From assembly GCF_003309065.1 (NCBI RefSeq), contig NZ_POAF01000011.1, positions 1 through 64,000 of the forward strand: DNA of 64,000 bases. Direction: 5' to 3'. Both the position numbers and the translations under genes were made by a program. The DNA is from Glutamicibacter soli. Lineage in GTDB: Bacteria; Actinomycetota; Actinomycetes; Actinomycetales; Micrococcaceae. Positions 16,150 to 25,555 of the stretch are shown in pieces; position 1 is the first letter of the stretch, and every line of letters starts with the position of its first letter. Below the pieces are notes generated by a model. The model worked only from the letters and a program-made list of their open reading frames with translations. It was not told the DNA's origin and did no database searches.

Positions 16150-16455
16150 TTAGATGAAAATATTAAGTATGAGCGCAATAAGCACGATGGGAACTGCGCT
16201 GTATCCCAGGATTGTGAGTGCTCGGTTTTCGGTCGTGTTCTTGTAGCCCTGGAAGTGCGCTGTCTGCCAGATAATACGCATCAAGCAGGCTACAGCCATG
16301 GTCACTGCTGCTAGTGCGATTCCAAAAAGTACTGTGAGTGATCCTGAGATGATCACGCCCAGGATCAGCAGGATGGGGATCAGCGGCGCTGCGAAAAAGA
16401 GGGGGCGTTGTTCGCGCATTTTTAGCGCCGCTTCGATTGCTTCTCCTTCGGGCAT
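16150..16455 (-). CDS. Small membrane protein, three helices
   Basis: A 101-residue protein with a short charged N-terminus (MPEGEAIEAALKMREQRP) followed by three hydrophobic segments (about residues 19-50, 51-60 and 80-101). No Shine-Dalgarno is visible before ATG 16455. It lies between copy 2 of the dispersed element and the terminator at 16111. No family recognised. Confidence 0.55.
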   Translation of the reverse strand: MPEGEAIEAALKMREQRPLFFAAPLIPILLILGVIISGSLTVLFGIALAAVTMAVACLMRIIWQTAHFQGYKNTTENRALTILGYSAVPIVLIALILNIFI

Positions 16456-16520
16456 ATGGCAAGTCTAGGTGTATCGTCGGACAGTTTGGGCTTCGCTGTT
16501 CTTTGGTGAGTGGTGCCTGG

Positions 16521-16684
16521 TCAGAGATCCGTGCACATGTCATGCTCGCGTGTCGTGTGCTAACTCGAGTACTAAACGTGTGGCTTGTGTGCGGTCGGTC
16601 GTTTGGTTCCTGCTGTCCATCATGTGTGCGAGAAAAGCCGCTTGCGGTTGAGCTTTTGTCGTGCCCATGTGGGCAGGAGGCTAG
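16521..16684 (-). repeat. Dispersed ~165-bp structured element, copy 2
   Basis: On the minus strand it starts TAGCCTCCTGCCCACATG, with the TAG being the stop codon of the replication gene (16681-16683), and ends TGCACGGATCTCTGA. The hairpin is kept as AAAAGC TCAACCGCAAGCG GCTTTT although the loop differs from copies 1 and 3. Here the element is the immediate 3' region of the replication-protein transcript. Confidence 0.75.
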
Positions 16685-18114
16685 GAGCATGCCCCGGTTC
16701 GGCGTGCGGCTGCCAGGGCGGCGCGTGCGGCTGCGGCACCTCGGGAAACGGTGCTGCGCAGTTGCGGGCGCTGCGCGGCTTGCTGGGCGCGGCGTTCGGC
16801 TGCTGCTCGTGCGGCGGCGCGCGCGTGGCTACTGGCGGCTGCTGCTCGCTGGGATCGGCTGGTCATGACTTCGCCGGTCGGGGTCATCCACTGACGGAGC
16901 CGGTAGAGGATCGCTGCCCGCAGGATGCGGCAGTAGTCGATGTAGGACTGAGTGTCACGATCATGCTGGGGGAGTGCCCCCCAAGCTTCCTTGCCGTGCA
17001 AACCGGGGGTGGTACGCCAATCCAGGGCGTGGTGAACATCTGAGATGGTCCAGCCCGCGTCAAAAAATGGTTTGACCATGTTTAGCACGTTTTTCTTGGA
17101 AAAACGTGCTAAATCTGGCATCAAACGCAAGATTTCAGCGGCAGCCGAGAGCCCCTGGCTTCTTGAGCTGATGCGTCGGTTGGCCGGCCACAGGGTGACT
17201 TGTCGCTGATCGCGGTGGCGAGTTTGCACGGCGCAGCCGTGCCCATGATTTTCAGTGCCGCGTAGCGGCTCATTGTGGGTGTTTTTCTCGCGCGTGCGCG
17301 TGTAGGAACTTACTTCGTAAGTGGTTAACCCCCCTACGGGGAGGGGTTCTAAGTTATTTCCACAGGTACCAGTGGCGCCCTTTTCTGTGGTGCTGGTACT
17401 GGTTGGTGCATCAGATGTGTCCTGGGGGCGTAGGCCGCGGCCGATGGGGCGGGTGATGACGTAGACGGGGGCTTCGTTGGTGGCTGGTTGGCCGGCTTTG
17501 GCGGCGTAGGTGGCGCTGCGGCCTGAGGCGACGATGCCGAGTAGGCCGTGGGTGCGCAGGAATTTGAGGGCGTTGCCGACGGTGGCGCGGCTGACGCGGG
17601 CTTTGGTGGCGATGGTGTCCCAGGTGATGCGCACGGTCATGGTGTTGTGGTCGGTGTAGCGCAGGAGTACCCAGAGCACGGCCATGATGTTGCGCTGGCA
17701 GTCTTTGCGGCGGCACAGCAGCTCGTCCAGGGACCGGGCCGCACGCCAGGCTTGTGCGGTGTGATCGACTTTGCGGCTGCCAGAGGGGATGGCCCAGGCA
17801 ATCGCGCGGGGGGAGGTTTCCTGCGCGCGGGAGACCCGCTTGATATGCAGCGGGGCAGGGGTATGTGCGTGTTTGGTGGCCAGGGATTCTTTGGCCGCGT
17901 TGAACTGCCGTTTGCCTTTGGCGGTGAAGTTTTCGGGGGTTTGGGCTTTGGTGAAGGGGCGGTGTCCTTGGGCGGTGTGGGCGAGGATCGCGGCCACACG
18001 GCCGTCACGTGGCCGGGTGCACCAACGTGCTTTTGTGGGCTGGATCGCGGTGTTTTGCGGCGTTTCGGGGGTGCTGGTGCTTGATTGGGCGCGCGGAGAC
18101 GCTACTATAGACAT
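16681..18114 (-). CDS. Putative plasmid replication initiator with winged-helix domain
   Basis: A 477-residue protein. The middle (IMAVLWVLLRYTDHNTMTVRITWDTIATKARVSRATVGNALKFLRTHGLL) is a clear winged helix-turn-helix of the type used by actinobacterial plasmid Rep proteins. A second conserved region follows at about residues 330-400 (RLMPDLARFSKKNVLNMVKPFFDAGWT...DVHHALDW). The C-terminus is a long Ala/Arg-rich helix. Its position near parAB and a small RHH protein supports a replication role. A transcription factor is the alternative. Start ATG 18114 has AGGA about 10 nt upstream. Confidence 0.62.
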   Translation of the reverse strand: MSIVASPRAQSSTSTPETPQNTAIQPTKARWCTRPRDGRVAAILAHTAQGHRPFTKAQTPENFTAKGKRQFNAAKESLATKHAHTPAPLHIKRVSRAQETSPRAIAWAIPSGSRKVDHTAQAWRAARSLDELLCRRKDCQRNIMAVLWVLLRYTDHNTMTVRITWDTIATKARVSRATVGNALKFLRTHGLLGIVASGRSATYAAKAGQPATNEAPVYVITRPIGRGLRPQDTSDAPTSTSTTEKGATGTCGNNLEPLPVGGLTTYEVSSYTRTREKNTHNEPLRGTENHGHGCAVQTRHRDQRQVTLWPANRRISSRSQGLSAAAEILRLMPDLARFSKKNVLNMVKPFFDAGWTISDVHHALDWRTTPGLHGKEAWGALPQHDRDTQSYIDYCRILRAAILYRLRQWMTPTGEVMTSRSQRAAAASSHARAAARAAAERRAQQAAQRPQLRSTVSRGAAAARAALAAARRTGACS

Positions 18115-18237
18115 ACAACGTCTTTCCTGTAAGAGGGTAAAGAAGGGGGAGCGTCCGGTGTGGTAACCGGAAGCTTCTGGTCAATCTGGTCTGTCTAGGT
18201 CGGCAAACTCATGCAGATCAGATTCGAATTCTTAGGT

Positions 18238-18260
18238 AAGTCCGCGCAGTGCGCGGACTT
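18238..18260. terminator. Hairpin with downstream T-rich tract
   Basis: AAGTCCGCGC-AGT-GCGCGGACTT is a perfect 10-bp stem, then TTCCTTTT on the plus strand. On the minus strand it lies just after the 18267 gene. Upstream of the replication gene it could also act as an attenuator or insulator. Confidence 0.65.
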
Positions 18261-18266
18261 TTCCTT

Positions 18267-18497
18267 TTAAGGCTTGTCGATAGGCAGTTTTCCTTCGTCA
18301 TCCTTTGTCGGAGCCCAAGCAGGTAGGCCCCGTTCATCAAGTTCAAGGTTTTCGATCATAAGATCGAACATGGCTGCACCTGACAGCCCAGCTTTGGATG
18401 CCAGGTCGGTGAAGAAATCCTTATTCTTCCGCTGGACCTTCCACCCTAAAGCGATGGGGTCGTTTACGGACCCTCGGGGTCGTCGTGGTGATGTCAT
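18267..18497 (-). CDS. Small ribbon-helix-helix-like protein
   Basis: A 76-residue protein. ALGWKVQRKNKDFFTDLASKAGLSGAAMFDLMIENL has the strand (basic) then helix-turn-helix arrangement of RHH/CopG-like repressors, including the xxGxS turn. Placed directly upstream of the replication gene, it may control copy number. ATG 18497 follows TAGGA. DNA binding is inferred from pattern only. Confidence 0.6.
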   Translation of the reverse strand: MTSPRRPRGSVNDPIALGWKVQRKNKDFFTDLASKAGLSGAAMFDLMIENLELDERGLPAWAPTKDDEGKLPIDKP

Positions 18498-18607
18498 AGT
18501 CCTACAATACGAGATAGCGACATCATTAAGAACCCTACGACACGCTTAGCTTGTATGTTCGAAACTTATTTTTTTCGACTGTGCTGTTGTTATCGTGCCC
18601 GCGAAAA

Positions 18608-18752
18608 TGTCTTACAACCAATGCTGCTCACTTCTTTGGGAGCCATAGGTTGCGACACATAGTTATAAGAATTTTGAACTGTTGAGTTTCCGCGGATTTT
18701 TCGGTTGGGGAGTGGTATCCATTGAGACGTCCCGCAACCCTAAGTTGTGAGA
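18608..18752 (-). repeat. Resolvase res-like site, copy without a resolvase gene
   Basis: The minus strand of this region aligns with the res region upstream of the resolvase at 58825. Both contain GACGTCTC, then AAAAATCCGCGGAAA(C/T)TCAAC, then CTATGTGTCGCAACC, in the same order and spacing, with scattered substitutions. The dyad that is perfect at 58661-58692 is imperfect here (18724-18752). No recombinase gene is adjacent. It is oriented opposite to the 58.7-kb site. Confidence 0.75.
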
Positions 18753-19207
18753 TGAGCGAACGTTTTCGCCTGTCGACAAAATCGCTATCAACCCACAATA
18801 TGCGGGGTGGTGATTTCAAAGCCAGGACTGAGCATTCGGAGAATCGGGTCGAGCCAAGGGCTCTTGATCCTCAGTTGCGCATCAATCGAGAGGGTATCCC
18901 TGAGAATACAGTGACCGGGTCCCGCTACCCAGGCAACGTCTATTTCGCGGTACTGCTGATGGAATCTGCGCGAGCGGAGCAGAGTCTGGTCTACATCGGA
19001 AGCAACCGCAGCCGCAGCAGGAACGGAAGAACGAAGGAGTCGGCTATTAGAACGATGGCGAGGGTGGTGCCCCCAGCTCCGAGGGAGCAGGGGACACCAC
19101 CCTTATATGCCCACTCTTGCTAAGTGTAGCGAGTAGAAGCTGTGCGCATCGTCTGGTGGAAAGGCAGTGGGGTTAGCCAGGATTAGTGAACGCTCAAACG
19201 GACGGTA
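18753..19207. other. No gene seen
   Basis: An open frame at 18722-19123 crosses the res-like site and has no family resemblance or ribosome binding site. I regard this stretch as non-coding or decayed DNA next to the IS5 insertion. Confidence 0.45.
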
Positions 19208-19211
19208 CTAG

Positions 19212-20163
19212 GGCATGTCTCTTTATTGACTCAAAGCTCCGCTCCACACCATCACAGCGTGCATGACAACTGCTGCCCGGTACGCGACCGCGAGCTTGTC
19301 ATAGCGGGTGGCCAGTGACCTCCACTGCTTCAAGGAATTGAAGCTGCACTCCACGACATGACGACGCCTATACGCCTTCTTGTCGTAGGACACTGGCCGC
19401 CCACCAGCTGACCCTTTGCGCTTGCGGTTGGCTTTCTGATCATCCTTTTCCGGGATGACGCACTGGATCCCGCGGTCGCGCAAGTACTTGCGGATTGCCT
19501 TGGAAGAATAAGCCTTGTCGGCCATAGCCCGCATCGGACGGGTCCGCGCGGCGCCAGGCCCGAGCTTCTCCACTCGGATCGCGTTCATGAGGTTCTCGAA
19601 CATGGGCGCGTCCCCAGCCTGACCGGGCCCCAGCAAGAGCACCAGAGGGCGCCGGTTGCCATCCACCAAGGCATGGATCTTCGTGCTCAACCCACCTCGG
19701 GAGCGCCCGAGGGCATGGTCAACCGGCTCGATCAGCAGATTCTTGTGATTCGATAGGTCCCCCTGTGTGGCGGGTGATGTTGGTGCCATGCTGGTGAGCA
19801 CGATTGATCGTGGAGTCCACCGACATCTCCCAATTGATCAGCTCTCGGGCATCAGCCTGGGAAAGCAGAACGCCAAGGATCGTGTCCCAGGTACCATCGG
19901 CACTGAAACGGCGGTGGCGTTTCCAGACGGATTGCCAAGGCCCGAAATGCTCCGCAAGGTCACGCCATGGAATCCCCGCACGGTACCGGTAGATGATTCC
20001 TTCAACTGTCCGTCGGTGTTCGTTGAAGGGGCGGCCGGGTCTACCGGTGGAATCTGGCATGAACGGGGACAGTAAATCCCATTGGGTATCGGTCAAAACG
20101 CGATAGCGGGATTTCACCTATCTATCGTGGCAAGAACGACCCTGATGATTTAGGAGACACGCC
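19212..20163 (-). mobile_element. IS5-family insertion sequence (IS427-like)
   Basis: The ends GGCATGTCTC... (19212) and ...GAGACACGCC (20163) are inverted repeats with one mismatch in the outer 10 bp. CTAG at 19208-19211 and 20164-20167 flanks the element as a target duplication, usual for this IS5 subgroup. It contains one transposase gene in two overlapping frames. The intact ends and matching CTAG suggest simple transposition with no later rearrangement. Confidence 0.85.
19223..20117 (-). CDS. IS5-family transposase, two-frame (OrfA/OrfB)
   Basis: The first frame (19719-20117, GTG start) encodes the N-terminal DUF4096-type domain (LLSPFMPDSTGRPGRPFNEHRR...IPWRDLAEHFGPWQSVWKRHRRF). The second (19223-19801) encodes the DDE core with ALGRSRGGLSTKIHALVDGNRRPL, MADKAYSS and ECSFNSLKQWRSLATRYDK. 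The frames overlap by ~80 bp, and a run of five G's (19759-19763 on the complement) in the overlap is a plausible slippage point. IS427-type elements commonly make the full transposase by programmed frameshifting, so it may be functional. Confidence 0.85.
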
Positions 20164-20251
20164 CTAGCAGGAAATCTTCGTGCGCATTGAAACAACATAT
20201 TCCAGCCCGTTGCTCTTTACGAGAACCCGTGGCAACGTTGCGTCGGCACTG

Positions 20252-20914
20252 TTATTGGCGGGTGGGCAGTGCTTCCTCAACGATGTCGCCGGGATCGTGG
20301 CAACGGCCCAAAGCACGGATGATGGACTCTATTTTCCCGGAGGTCAGGCCAGCCAAGATATTGCGGTGCTCGCTGGCGACTGCAGCTTGGTGTGCAGGGC
20401 CCAGTGAGTAAGCTCGGGTGATACGGCGCTGTATCGGGTGATCCCAGATGCCGGCCAGCGTCTCGCGGAGGTAGGCATTCGGGCAAGCCTCAATGAGCTT
20501 GATGTGGAATTCCTTGCCAAGCCGGAATTGCTCCTCGGCGTCACTTGCATCGACTGTCTCGAATTCATCGATGAGGGCCTTGAGGCGGACCAGCTGCGCA
20601 GGGGTGTGATTGCCGATGGCTTGGGTCAGTGCCAGCTGTTCCAAGTGGTAGCGGACCTGGAAAACATCGCTCACGTCCTGGGTGGTGAGGTCGTTGACTA
20701 CATAGCCCCGGCCGGGCACCAGGGTTGCCAGGCCCTCCATGGCGACTTGGGCCAGGGCATCGCGCACGGGCGTGCGGGAGACGCCGTATTGGGCAGCCAC
20801 CTGTTCTTGCACGAGGGCAGCGCCGGGCCTGAGCGTGCCATCCACGATTTCAGTGGCAATCCGCTCATGGACCCTTACGGCCAGCGGCCGTGCATCGTGG
20901 GCTCCTGTGGCCAT
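20252..20914 (-). CDS. GntR-family (FCD) transcriptional regulator
   Basis: A 220-residue protein. The N-terminal winged HTH (VHERIATEIVDGTLRPGAALVQEQVAAQYGVSRTPVRDALAQVAMEGL) is followed by an all-helical FCD domain with the metal/ligand residues spread over RYHLEQLALTQAI, EFHIKLIEACPN and ASEHRNIL. FCD regulators usually sense a carboxylate or amino-acid-like ligand and derepress an adjacent pathway. AGGAG precedes ATG 20914. It is divergent from the Rieske operon and almost certainly controls it through the dyad at 21018-21041. Confidence 0.9.
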   Translation of the reverse strand: MATGAHDARPLAVRVHERIATEIVDGTLRPGAALVQEQVAAQYGVSRTPVRDALAQVAMEGLATLVPGRGYVVNDLTTQDVSDVFQVRYHLEQLALTQAIGNHTPAQLVRLKALIDEFETVDASDAEEQFRLGKEFHIKLIEACPNAYLRETLAGIWDHPIQRRITRAYSLGPAHQAAVASEHRNILAGLTSGKIESIIRALGRCHDPGDIVEEALPTRQ

Positions 20915-21017
20915 TGTTACTCCTGGGTACGTTTCGCGTCGTCCTTCTGATTCTAACCTTGTGACCTGTGATTCCCGAGAAGCGGCAAATATAGGCGGGA
21001 AAGCTCTTGACCGCAAT

Positions 21018-21041
21018 GTATCCACTGTATACGGTGAATAC
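21018..21041. promoter_or_regulatory. Candidate operator for the GntR regulator
   Basis: GTATCCAC - CTGTATAC - GTGAATAC: imperfect inverted repeat around a TGTATAC core, in the divergent promoter region. GTATAC-centred dyads are typical FCD/GntR operators. Binding is inferred. Confidence 0.6.
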
Positions 21042-21076
21042 AATTCATGTGCCATAGATCACACAAAGGAATGAAA

Positions 21077-22114
21077 ATGTACGTTTTGAACACCTGGTAT
21101 GTGGCGGCCTGGAGCAGCGAGGTTACCCGCAAGCCGGTCAAGCGAACCATCTGCGAACAGCCGATCGTCCTGTTCCGCACCCAGGACGGCACCGCCGTAG
21201 CGCTGGCCGACCGCTGCGCGCACCGCGCCTTCCCGCTCTCCGAGGGGCGCACCATCGGGGACTCCATCGAGTGCGGCTACCACGGTTTCACCTACGGTGC
21301 CGACGGCATGTGCACCAAGGTCCCGGCGCAGAGCACCATTCCCGAGCGGGCCAAGGTCCGCAAGTACCCGCTGGTGGAAAAGGACGGCTGGATCTGGGCC
21401 TGGACGGGGGACCCGGAGCTGGCCGATCCGGCTGACGTGCCGGACACTCACTGGATGAACGACCCCGAGTGGGCCACCGTCACGCATTCGGTGCATTTCG
21501 CCTGCCGCGCCGATCTCATCCACGACAACCTGCTGGATTTGACCCACGAGTCCTTCCTGCACAAGACCACCGTGGGCGATGACTACATCTATGAACACGG
21601 CATCACCGTGGAAGTCCAGGGCTCGGTGGTCAGCGTCGACCGCCTGATGCCCTCGGTGGCAGCGCCGCCGCTGTACGCCGAGACCATGGATGCCCGCGGG
21701 TTGTTCGACCGCTTCCACTGCACCGAATTCTTCGTCCCGAACCTACACGTGTTGCACTCGGGGATCACCGGGGAAGGCAAGCCGCGCGCAGAGGGCTACC
21801 TGATCAAGGTGCTCAACGGCATCACCCCCATCGACGAGCACAATTCTTGGTACTACTACGCCTTCAGCCGTAACTTCGCGTTGGACGATGCGCAGGCCAC
21901 CAAGGACCTGCACGTGGGGCTGGAAACGGTGCTGCGCGAGGACGCGGACGCCCTCCAAGCGCAGGAGCTGGGCATGCAGTCCCGCCCGGCTGGCGAGTTC
22001 GACGTGCTCATCGCCCAGGACGGCGGGGTGGCCAAGGCCCGCCGCATCCTGGCCACGCTCATCAAGCGCGAGCAGGCGGCGGCAGCCCAGCCTGTCGCCG
22101 GGGCCAAGGCGTAG
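21077..22114 (+). CDS. Rieske non-heme iron oxygenase, oxygenase component (VanA-like)
   Basis: A 345-residue oxygenase. The Rieske [2Fe-2S] ligands are C-A-H in DRCAHRAFPLSEG and C-G-Y-H in ECGYHGFTYG. The catalytic iron site is NLLDLTHESFLH, which contributes two histidines, with the bridging aspartate in DNLLD. Overall length and layout match vanillate/aryl-ether or N-methyl demethylase-type oxygenases, which insert O2 to release a one-carbon group. ATG 21077 has AAAGGA 6 nt upstream; ATG 21071 is too close to it. The matching reductase is the last gene of the operon (26376). The substrate is unknown. Confidence 0.9.
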   Translation: MYVLNTWYVAAWSSEVTRKPVKRTICEQPIVLFRTQDGTAVALADRCAHRAFPLSEGRTIGDSIECGYHGFTYGADGMCTKVPAQSTIPERAKVRKYPLVEKDGWIWAWTGDPELADPADVPDTHWMNDPEWATVTHSVHFACRADLIHDNLLDLTHESFLHKTTVGDDYIYEHGITVEVQGSVVSVDRLMPSVAAPPLYAETMDARGLFDRFHCTEFFVPNLHVLHSGITGEGKPRAEGYLIKVLNGITPIDEHNSWYYYAFSRNFALDDAQATKDLHVGLETVLREDADALQAQELGMQSRPAGEFDVLIAQDGGVAKARRILATLIKREQAAAAQPVAGAKA

Positions 22115-22119
22115 CCGCC

Positions 22120-22569
22120 ATGTGGTTGCTGGTACGCGCCGATTCGCTCGATGACTACTGGGGCGCCAACGCGCCCGCTCGTACCCTGGCGGCCTGCCCG
22201 GATACCGACGAGCGCGGGGACCCCTGGCGCTGGACCGCCACGCTGGCCGAGCATGAGCACGGAGCGGAAGTGCTCATCGACGCCGATCCGGACTACATCG
22301 GGGTGCAGACCACCGTGTACTCCGACGGGCATTCGGGGATCATCCGTAGGGCGGCAGGGCAGCAGCTGGTGCTGACCTCGCTGCGGGGGCAGGTGCTGGT
22401 GGCCGCGGTCGACGGCCCGTGGGAGCGCTGGCTGAATCCCGGAGATGTCTTCATCGTGGAAGGCGAAGAGGATGAGGAGCTGCGCATTTCGCTGGACGCA
22501 GCGGAGTCCAAGGCCTCGGCCACGCTGCTAGCCCCGCGCCGCGCGGCCGCCCTGAGGTGGGTACCATGA
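22120..22569 (+). CDS. HutD/cupin-like protein
   Basis: A 149-residue, all-beta-looking protein starting 5 nt after the oxygenase stop. WRWTATLAEHEHGAEV...DYIGVQTTVYSDGHSGIIRRAAGQQLVLTSLRGQVLVAAVDGPWERWLNPGDVFIVEGEEDEELRI resembles the HutD/Ves cupin pattern, in which a short N-terminal segment precedes a double-stranded beta-helix. HutD proteins accompany amino-acid catabolic operons and may limit intermediate build-up; no enzymatic residues stand out. The assignment is tentative, but operon membership is firm: ATGA overlap with the next gene. Confidence 0.5.
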   Translation: MWLLVRADSLDDYWGANAPARTLAACPDTDERGDPWRWTATLAEHEHGAEVLIDADPDYIGVQTTVYSDGHSGIIRRAAGQQLVLTSLRGQVLVAAVDGPWERWLNPGDVFIVEGEEDEELRISLDAAESKASATLLAPRRAAALRWVP

Positions 22570-23600
22570 GCGCCGCGGCCACCGCGAACTTCACCGGGAT
22601 CGATTTCTCTGCCACCGGCAAGCAGTTGGGCTACGGGCATGTGGTGCATTCGGACAACGTGCATGACGGGTCGGTGATCCCGGTGCCGCTGGCCCGGATC
22701 TCTTCGGGCCCCGGCCCGGTGGCCTTGATCGTGGCCGGTACCCACGGAGATGAATACGAGGGACAGATCCTGGCCCACGAGCTGATCCGCGAGCTGGAAC
22801 CCGGGCAACTGCAGGGCACCGTGCTGGTGGTACCCGCGGCGAATTCCCCGGCGGTGCGCGCCGGGACCCGGGTCTCGCCGATCGATGCGGGAAATTTGAA
22901 CCGCAGCTACCCGGGCGACGCCTCGGGCAACCCCACCGACCAGGTCGCCGCCTTGATCCGCGACCACCTGCTGCCGCAGGCGGACTTCGTGATCGACCTG
23001 CATTCGGGCGGGTCGAATGCGACCTATTTGCCCTCGACCTTCATCTACCGTGGCCCGGACGAGCAGTCCTGGCAGCGCAAGCTGAAAGCGGTGCGGGCTT
23101 TGGGGCTGCCCTATGCGATGGTCGTCCCCGAGCTGCTGGAACCCGGATCACTGTCCAGCGCCGGGGACCGGGCTGGGGTGCTGACCATCTCCACCGAGCT
23201 GTGCGGGGCGGGCACCGTGGACCGGCAGGCCCTGGAGACCATGCGCCGCGGCATGCCGCGGCTGCTGGCTGGACTCGGGATTCTCGCAGCGGCCCCCGAA
23301 GCTGCGGCCCAGGAGGCAGCCGGGGCGCCGGAAGACCCCCAATGGCTGGAGCTGCTTCCCGAATCCTCGGTGACCTCCACCGTGGGCGGCCTTTTCGAAC
23401 CGCTGGTGGATCTGGGCCAACGGGTCCTTGCCGGACAGGAAGTGGCCCGCGTGCATTTCATCGATGAACTGGACCGGCCGCCGCGCACCTTCACCGCCCG
23501 TACCGATGGGATGGTGGCCATCCTGCGGCGCCCGACCCTGGTGCGGCCCGGCACCCATCTGGTGCAGATCGCACCGGAACTCGATATCCAGAACACCTGA
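22566..23600 (+). CDS. Succinylglutamate desuccinylase/aspartoacylase-family deacylase (AstE/DoeB-like)
   Basis: A 344-residue zinc-dependent M14-like hydrolase. The metal site is H and E in GTHGDEYEG and H in DLHSGGS; NLNRSYPG supplies the substrate-binding Asn-Arg pair. Family members remove acyl groups from N-acylated amino acids (AstE, aspartoacylase, ectoine-pathway DoeB). In an operon with an oxygenase and a polar amino-acid transporter it probably deacylates an imported N-acyl or betaine-like compound. ATG 22566 overlaps the previous stop as ATGA. Confidence 0.85.
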   Translation: MSAAATANFTGIDFSATGKQLGYGHVVHSDNVHDGSVIPVPLARISSGPGPVALIVAGTHGDEYEGQILAHELIRELEPGQLQGTVLVVPAANSPAVRAGTRVSPIDAGNLNRSYPGDASGNPTDQVAALIRDHLLPQADFVIDLHSGGSNATYLPSTFIYRGPDEQSWQRKLKAVRALGLPYAMVVPELLEPGSLSSAGDRAGVLTISTELCGAGTVDRQALETMRRGMPRLLAGLGILAAAPEAAAQEAAGAPEDPQWLELLPESSVTSTVGGLFEPLVDLGQRVLAGQEVARVHFIDELDRPPRTFTARTDGMVAILRRPTLVRPGTHLVQIAPELDIQNT

Positions 23601-23658
23601 TCATTCCCTGACGTCCCTGGCACGGGCCACGGACCACCACACAAAGGAATTATTCGCC

Positions 23659-24603
23659 ATGTTGACCAAGAAAAAAGCCGGCTTGATCGTCGGAACCTTG
23701 TTGCTGTCCCTGGCCGCAACCGGTTGTACCACGGTTTCCGAAGCTGAATCGCCGCAGGGCGGCGACGCCTCGGCCTCCGGTTCCGCTGCCAGCGGCGCAC
23801 AGGCCACAGAGCTGGGCGTGGATGAGGCCGCCCGGGCGCTGCTGCCCGAGGAAATCCGCGAGGCCGGGGTACTGACCGTGGCCTCGGATCCAACCTACCC
23901 GCCCTTCGAGTACTACGACACCGACAACAAGACCTTGATCGGCTGGGATATCGACATGGGAGATGCCCTGGGTCAGGTGCTGGGCCTGGAGGTCAAGCAT
24001 GTCCCGGCGACCTTCGACACGATTCTGCCCGGCCTGACCTCGGGCAAATACGACTTGGGCATGTCCACCTTCAGCGTCACAGAGGAACGGCGCAAAGCGG
24101 TGGACTTCGTGCCCTACCTGCAGGGCGGCACCGGGCTGGCGGTAGCTCCGGGCAACCCGGAGCAGCTGGCGGTCGAAGCGTCGACCCTGTGCGGCTCCTC
24201 CATCGCCGCGCAGAAGGGGTCCATCCAGTCCCTGGACATCCTGCCGAAGTTCTCCAAGGAATGCACCAAGGCCGGGGAGCCGGCAATCGACATGCAATTC
24301 TTCCCGACGCAAAATGACGCCAACCTGGCCCTGACCTCCGGCCGCGTCCAAGGTGTCATCGCCGACTCGGCGTCCCTGGCGTACCAGGGACAGCTCGCCG
24401 GCGGGAAGTTCGAGCTGGCCGACGGCCCGGACTATGAGCCGGAGCTGACCGGCACCGCCCTGGACAAGGGCAGCGAGCTGCTGCCGGCCATCCAAGCGGC
24501 CACCGCCGTGGTGCTGGAGTCCGAGGCCTATGGCCAGATCAACAGCAAGTGGGGGCTTCCCGAGAGCACCGAAATCACCGTCTCCGACGTCGTGCTGAAC
24601 TAG
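23659..24603 (+). CDS. ABC transporter substrate-binding lipoprotein, polar amino-acid type
   Basis: A 314-residue protein with a lipoprotein signal: basic MLTKKKAG, a hydrophobic helix and lipobox LAATGC at about residues 18-23. The mature part begins with a flexible Ser/Ala linker, then the family 3 solute-binding fold (LTVASDPTYPPFEYYD...LIGWDIDMGDALGQVLG...YDLGMSTFSVTEERRKAVDFVPYL). It captures a small polar, amino-acid-like ligand outside the cell for the 24620/25552 transporter. A 58-nt gap separates it from the deacylase; AAAGGA lies upstream of ATG 23659. Confidence 0.92.
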   Translation: MLTKKKAGLIVGTLLLSLAATGCTTVSEAESPQGGDASASGSAASGAQATELGVDEAARALLPEEIREAGVLTVASDPTYPPFEYYDTDNKTLIGWDIDMGDALGQVLGLEVKHVPATFDTILPGLTSGKYDLGMSTFSVTEERRKAVDFVPYLQGGTGLAVAPGNPEQLAVEASTLCGSSIAAQKGSIQSLDILPKFSKECTKAGEPAIDMQFFPTQNDANLALTSGRVQGVIADSASLAYQGQLAGGKFELADGPDYEPELTGTALDKGSELLPAIQAATAVVLESEAYGQINSKWGLPESTEITVSDVVLN

Positions 24604-24619
24604 CTGAGGTGGACAAGGA

Positions 24620-25555
24620 ATGTCTGTGTTAACCGAACCTCGGGAGACCGCCGTGGCCCCGGATGATTACACCATCGTCAAGGCCAAGCATCCGGGCCGC
24701 TGGATATCCGCGGCAGTGATCGTTTTCGTCGCGATCTTGCTGCTGCGCTCGGTGATGACCAATCCGAACTTCGGATGGGGCACCGTCGGTATGTACCTGC
24801 GCGATGTGTCCATCGTGCGGGGCATCGGTATCACCCTGGAACTGACGGTCATCTGCATGGCGATCGGCATCGTGCTGGGAGTCGTCCTGGCTGTCATGCG
24901 GATCGCCGCGAACCCGGTGGTACGCACCGCGGCCTTCGCCTACGTGAACTTCTTCCGTGGCACCCCGGTGCTGGTGCAGCTGCTGTTCTGGTACAACCTG
25001 GCGGCGCTGTACCCCTCCATCAGCTTCGGCATCCCCGGGCTGGACCTGGACGCGAACCGGATCATCACCCCGATGACCGCCGCGATCCTGGGCCTGGGTT
25101 TGAATCAGGCGGCGTACATGTCGGAGATCGTCCGCGCCGGGATCCTCTCGGTGGAGCACGGGCAGTCCGAAGCGGCCGGCGCGCTGGGCATCAACCGGCT
25201 GCAGACCATGCGTCGGATCATCCTGCCGCAGGCCATGCGGGTGATCATCCCGCCTACCGGCAACGAGACCATCGGGATGCTTAAGACCACAGCGCTGGTG
25301 TCGGTCATCTCGGTGCCCGAGCTGCTGTACTCCTCGCAGATCATTTATGCGCGGAACTTCGAAACGATCCCGCTGCTGATGGTGGCCAGCATCTGGTACA
25401 TCGTGGTGACTTCGATTTTGAGTATCGGCCAGTACTATCTGGAACGCCACTATGCCAAGGGCGGTCAACGCAGCCTGCCGCCGACCCCGTGGCAGCAACT
25501 CAAGCGCATCGTGCGGGTCCATGCCCCGCTGACTTCCAAGGGAGCAATCAAATGA
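24620..25555 (+). CDS. Amino-acid ABC transporter permease (HisM/GlnP type)
   Basis: A 311-residue membrane protein with about six hydrophobic helices and the EAA loop ([35 protein letters not shown]) that docks to the ATPase. It is a single permease, so it presumably forms a homodimer. [16 protein letters not shown] is the standard polar amino-acid permease signature. The stop overlaps the start of the ATPase gene (ATGA at 25552-25555). Confidence 0.93.
   Translation: MSVLTEPRETAVAPDDYTIVKAKHPGRWISAAVIVFVAILLLRSVMTNPNFGWGTVGMYLRDVSIVRGIGITLELTVICMAIGIVLGVVLAVMRIAANPVVRTAAFAYVNFFRGTPVLVQLLFWYNLAALYPSISFGIPGLDLDANRIITPMTAAILGLGLNQAAYMSEIVRAGILSVEHGQSEAAGALGINRLQTMRRIILPQAMRVIIPPTGNETIGMLKTTALVSVISVPELLYSSQIIYARNFETIPLLMVASIWYIVVTSILSIGQYYLERHYAKGGQRSLPPTPWQQLKRIVRVHAPLTSKGAIK

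Noticed and set aside
18722-19123. 133-residue ORF next to the res-like copy
   Set aside because: It overlaps the res-like site, has no ribosome binding site, and its composition is not protein-like; treated as non-coding.
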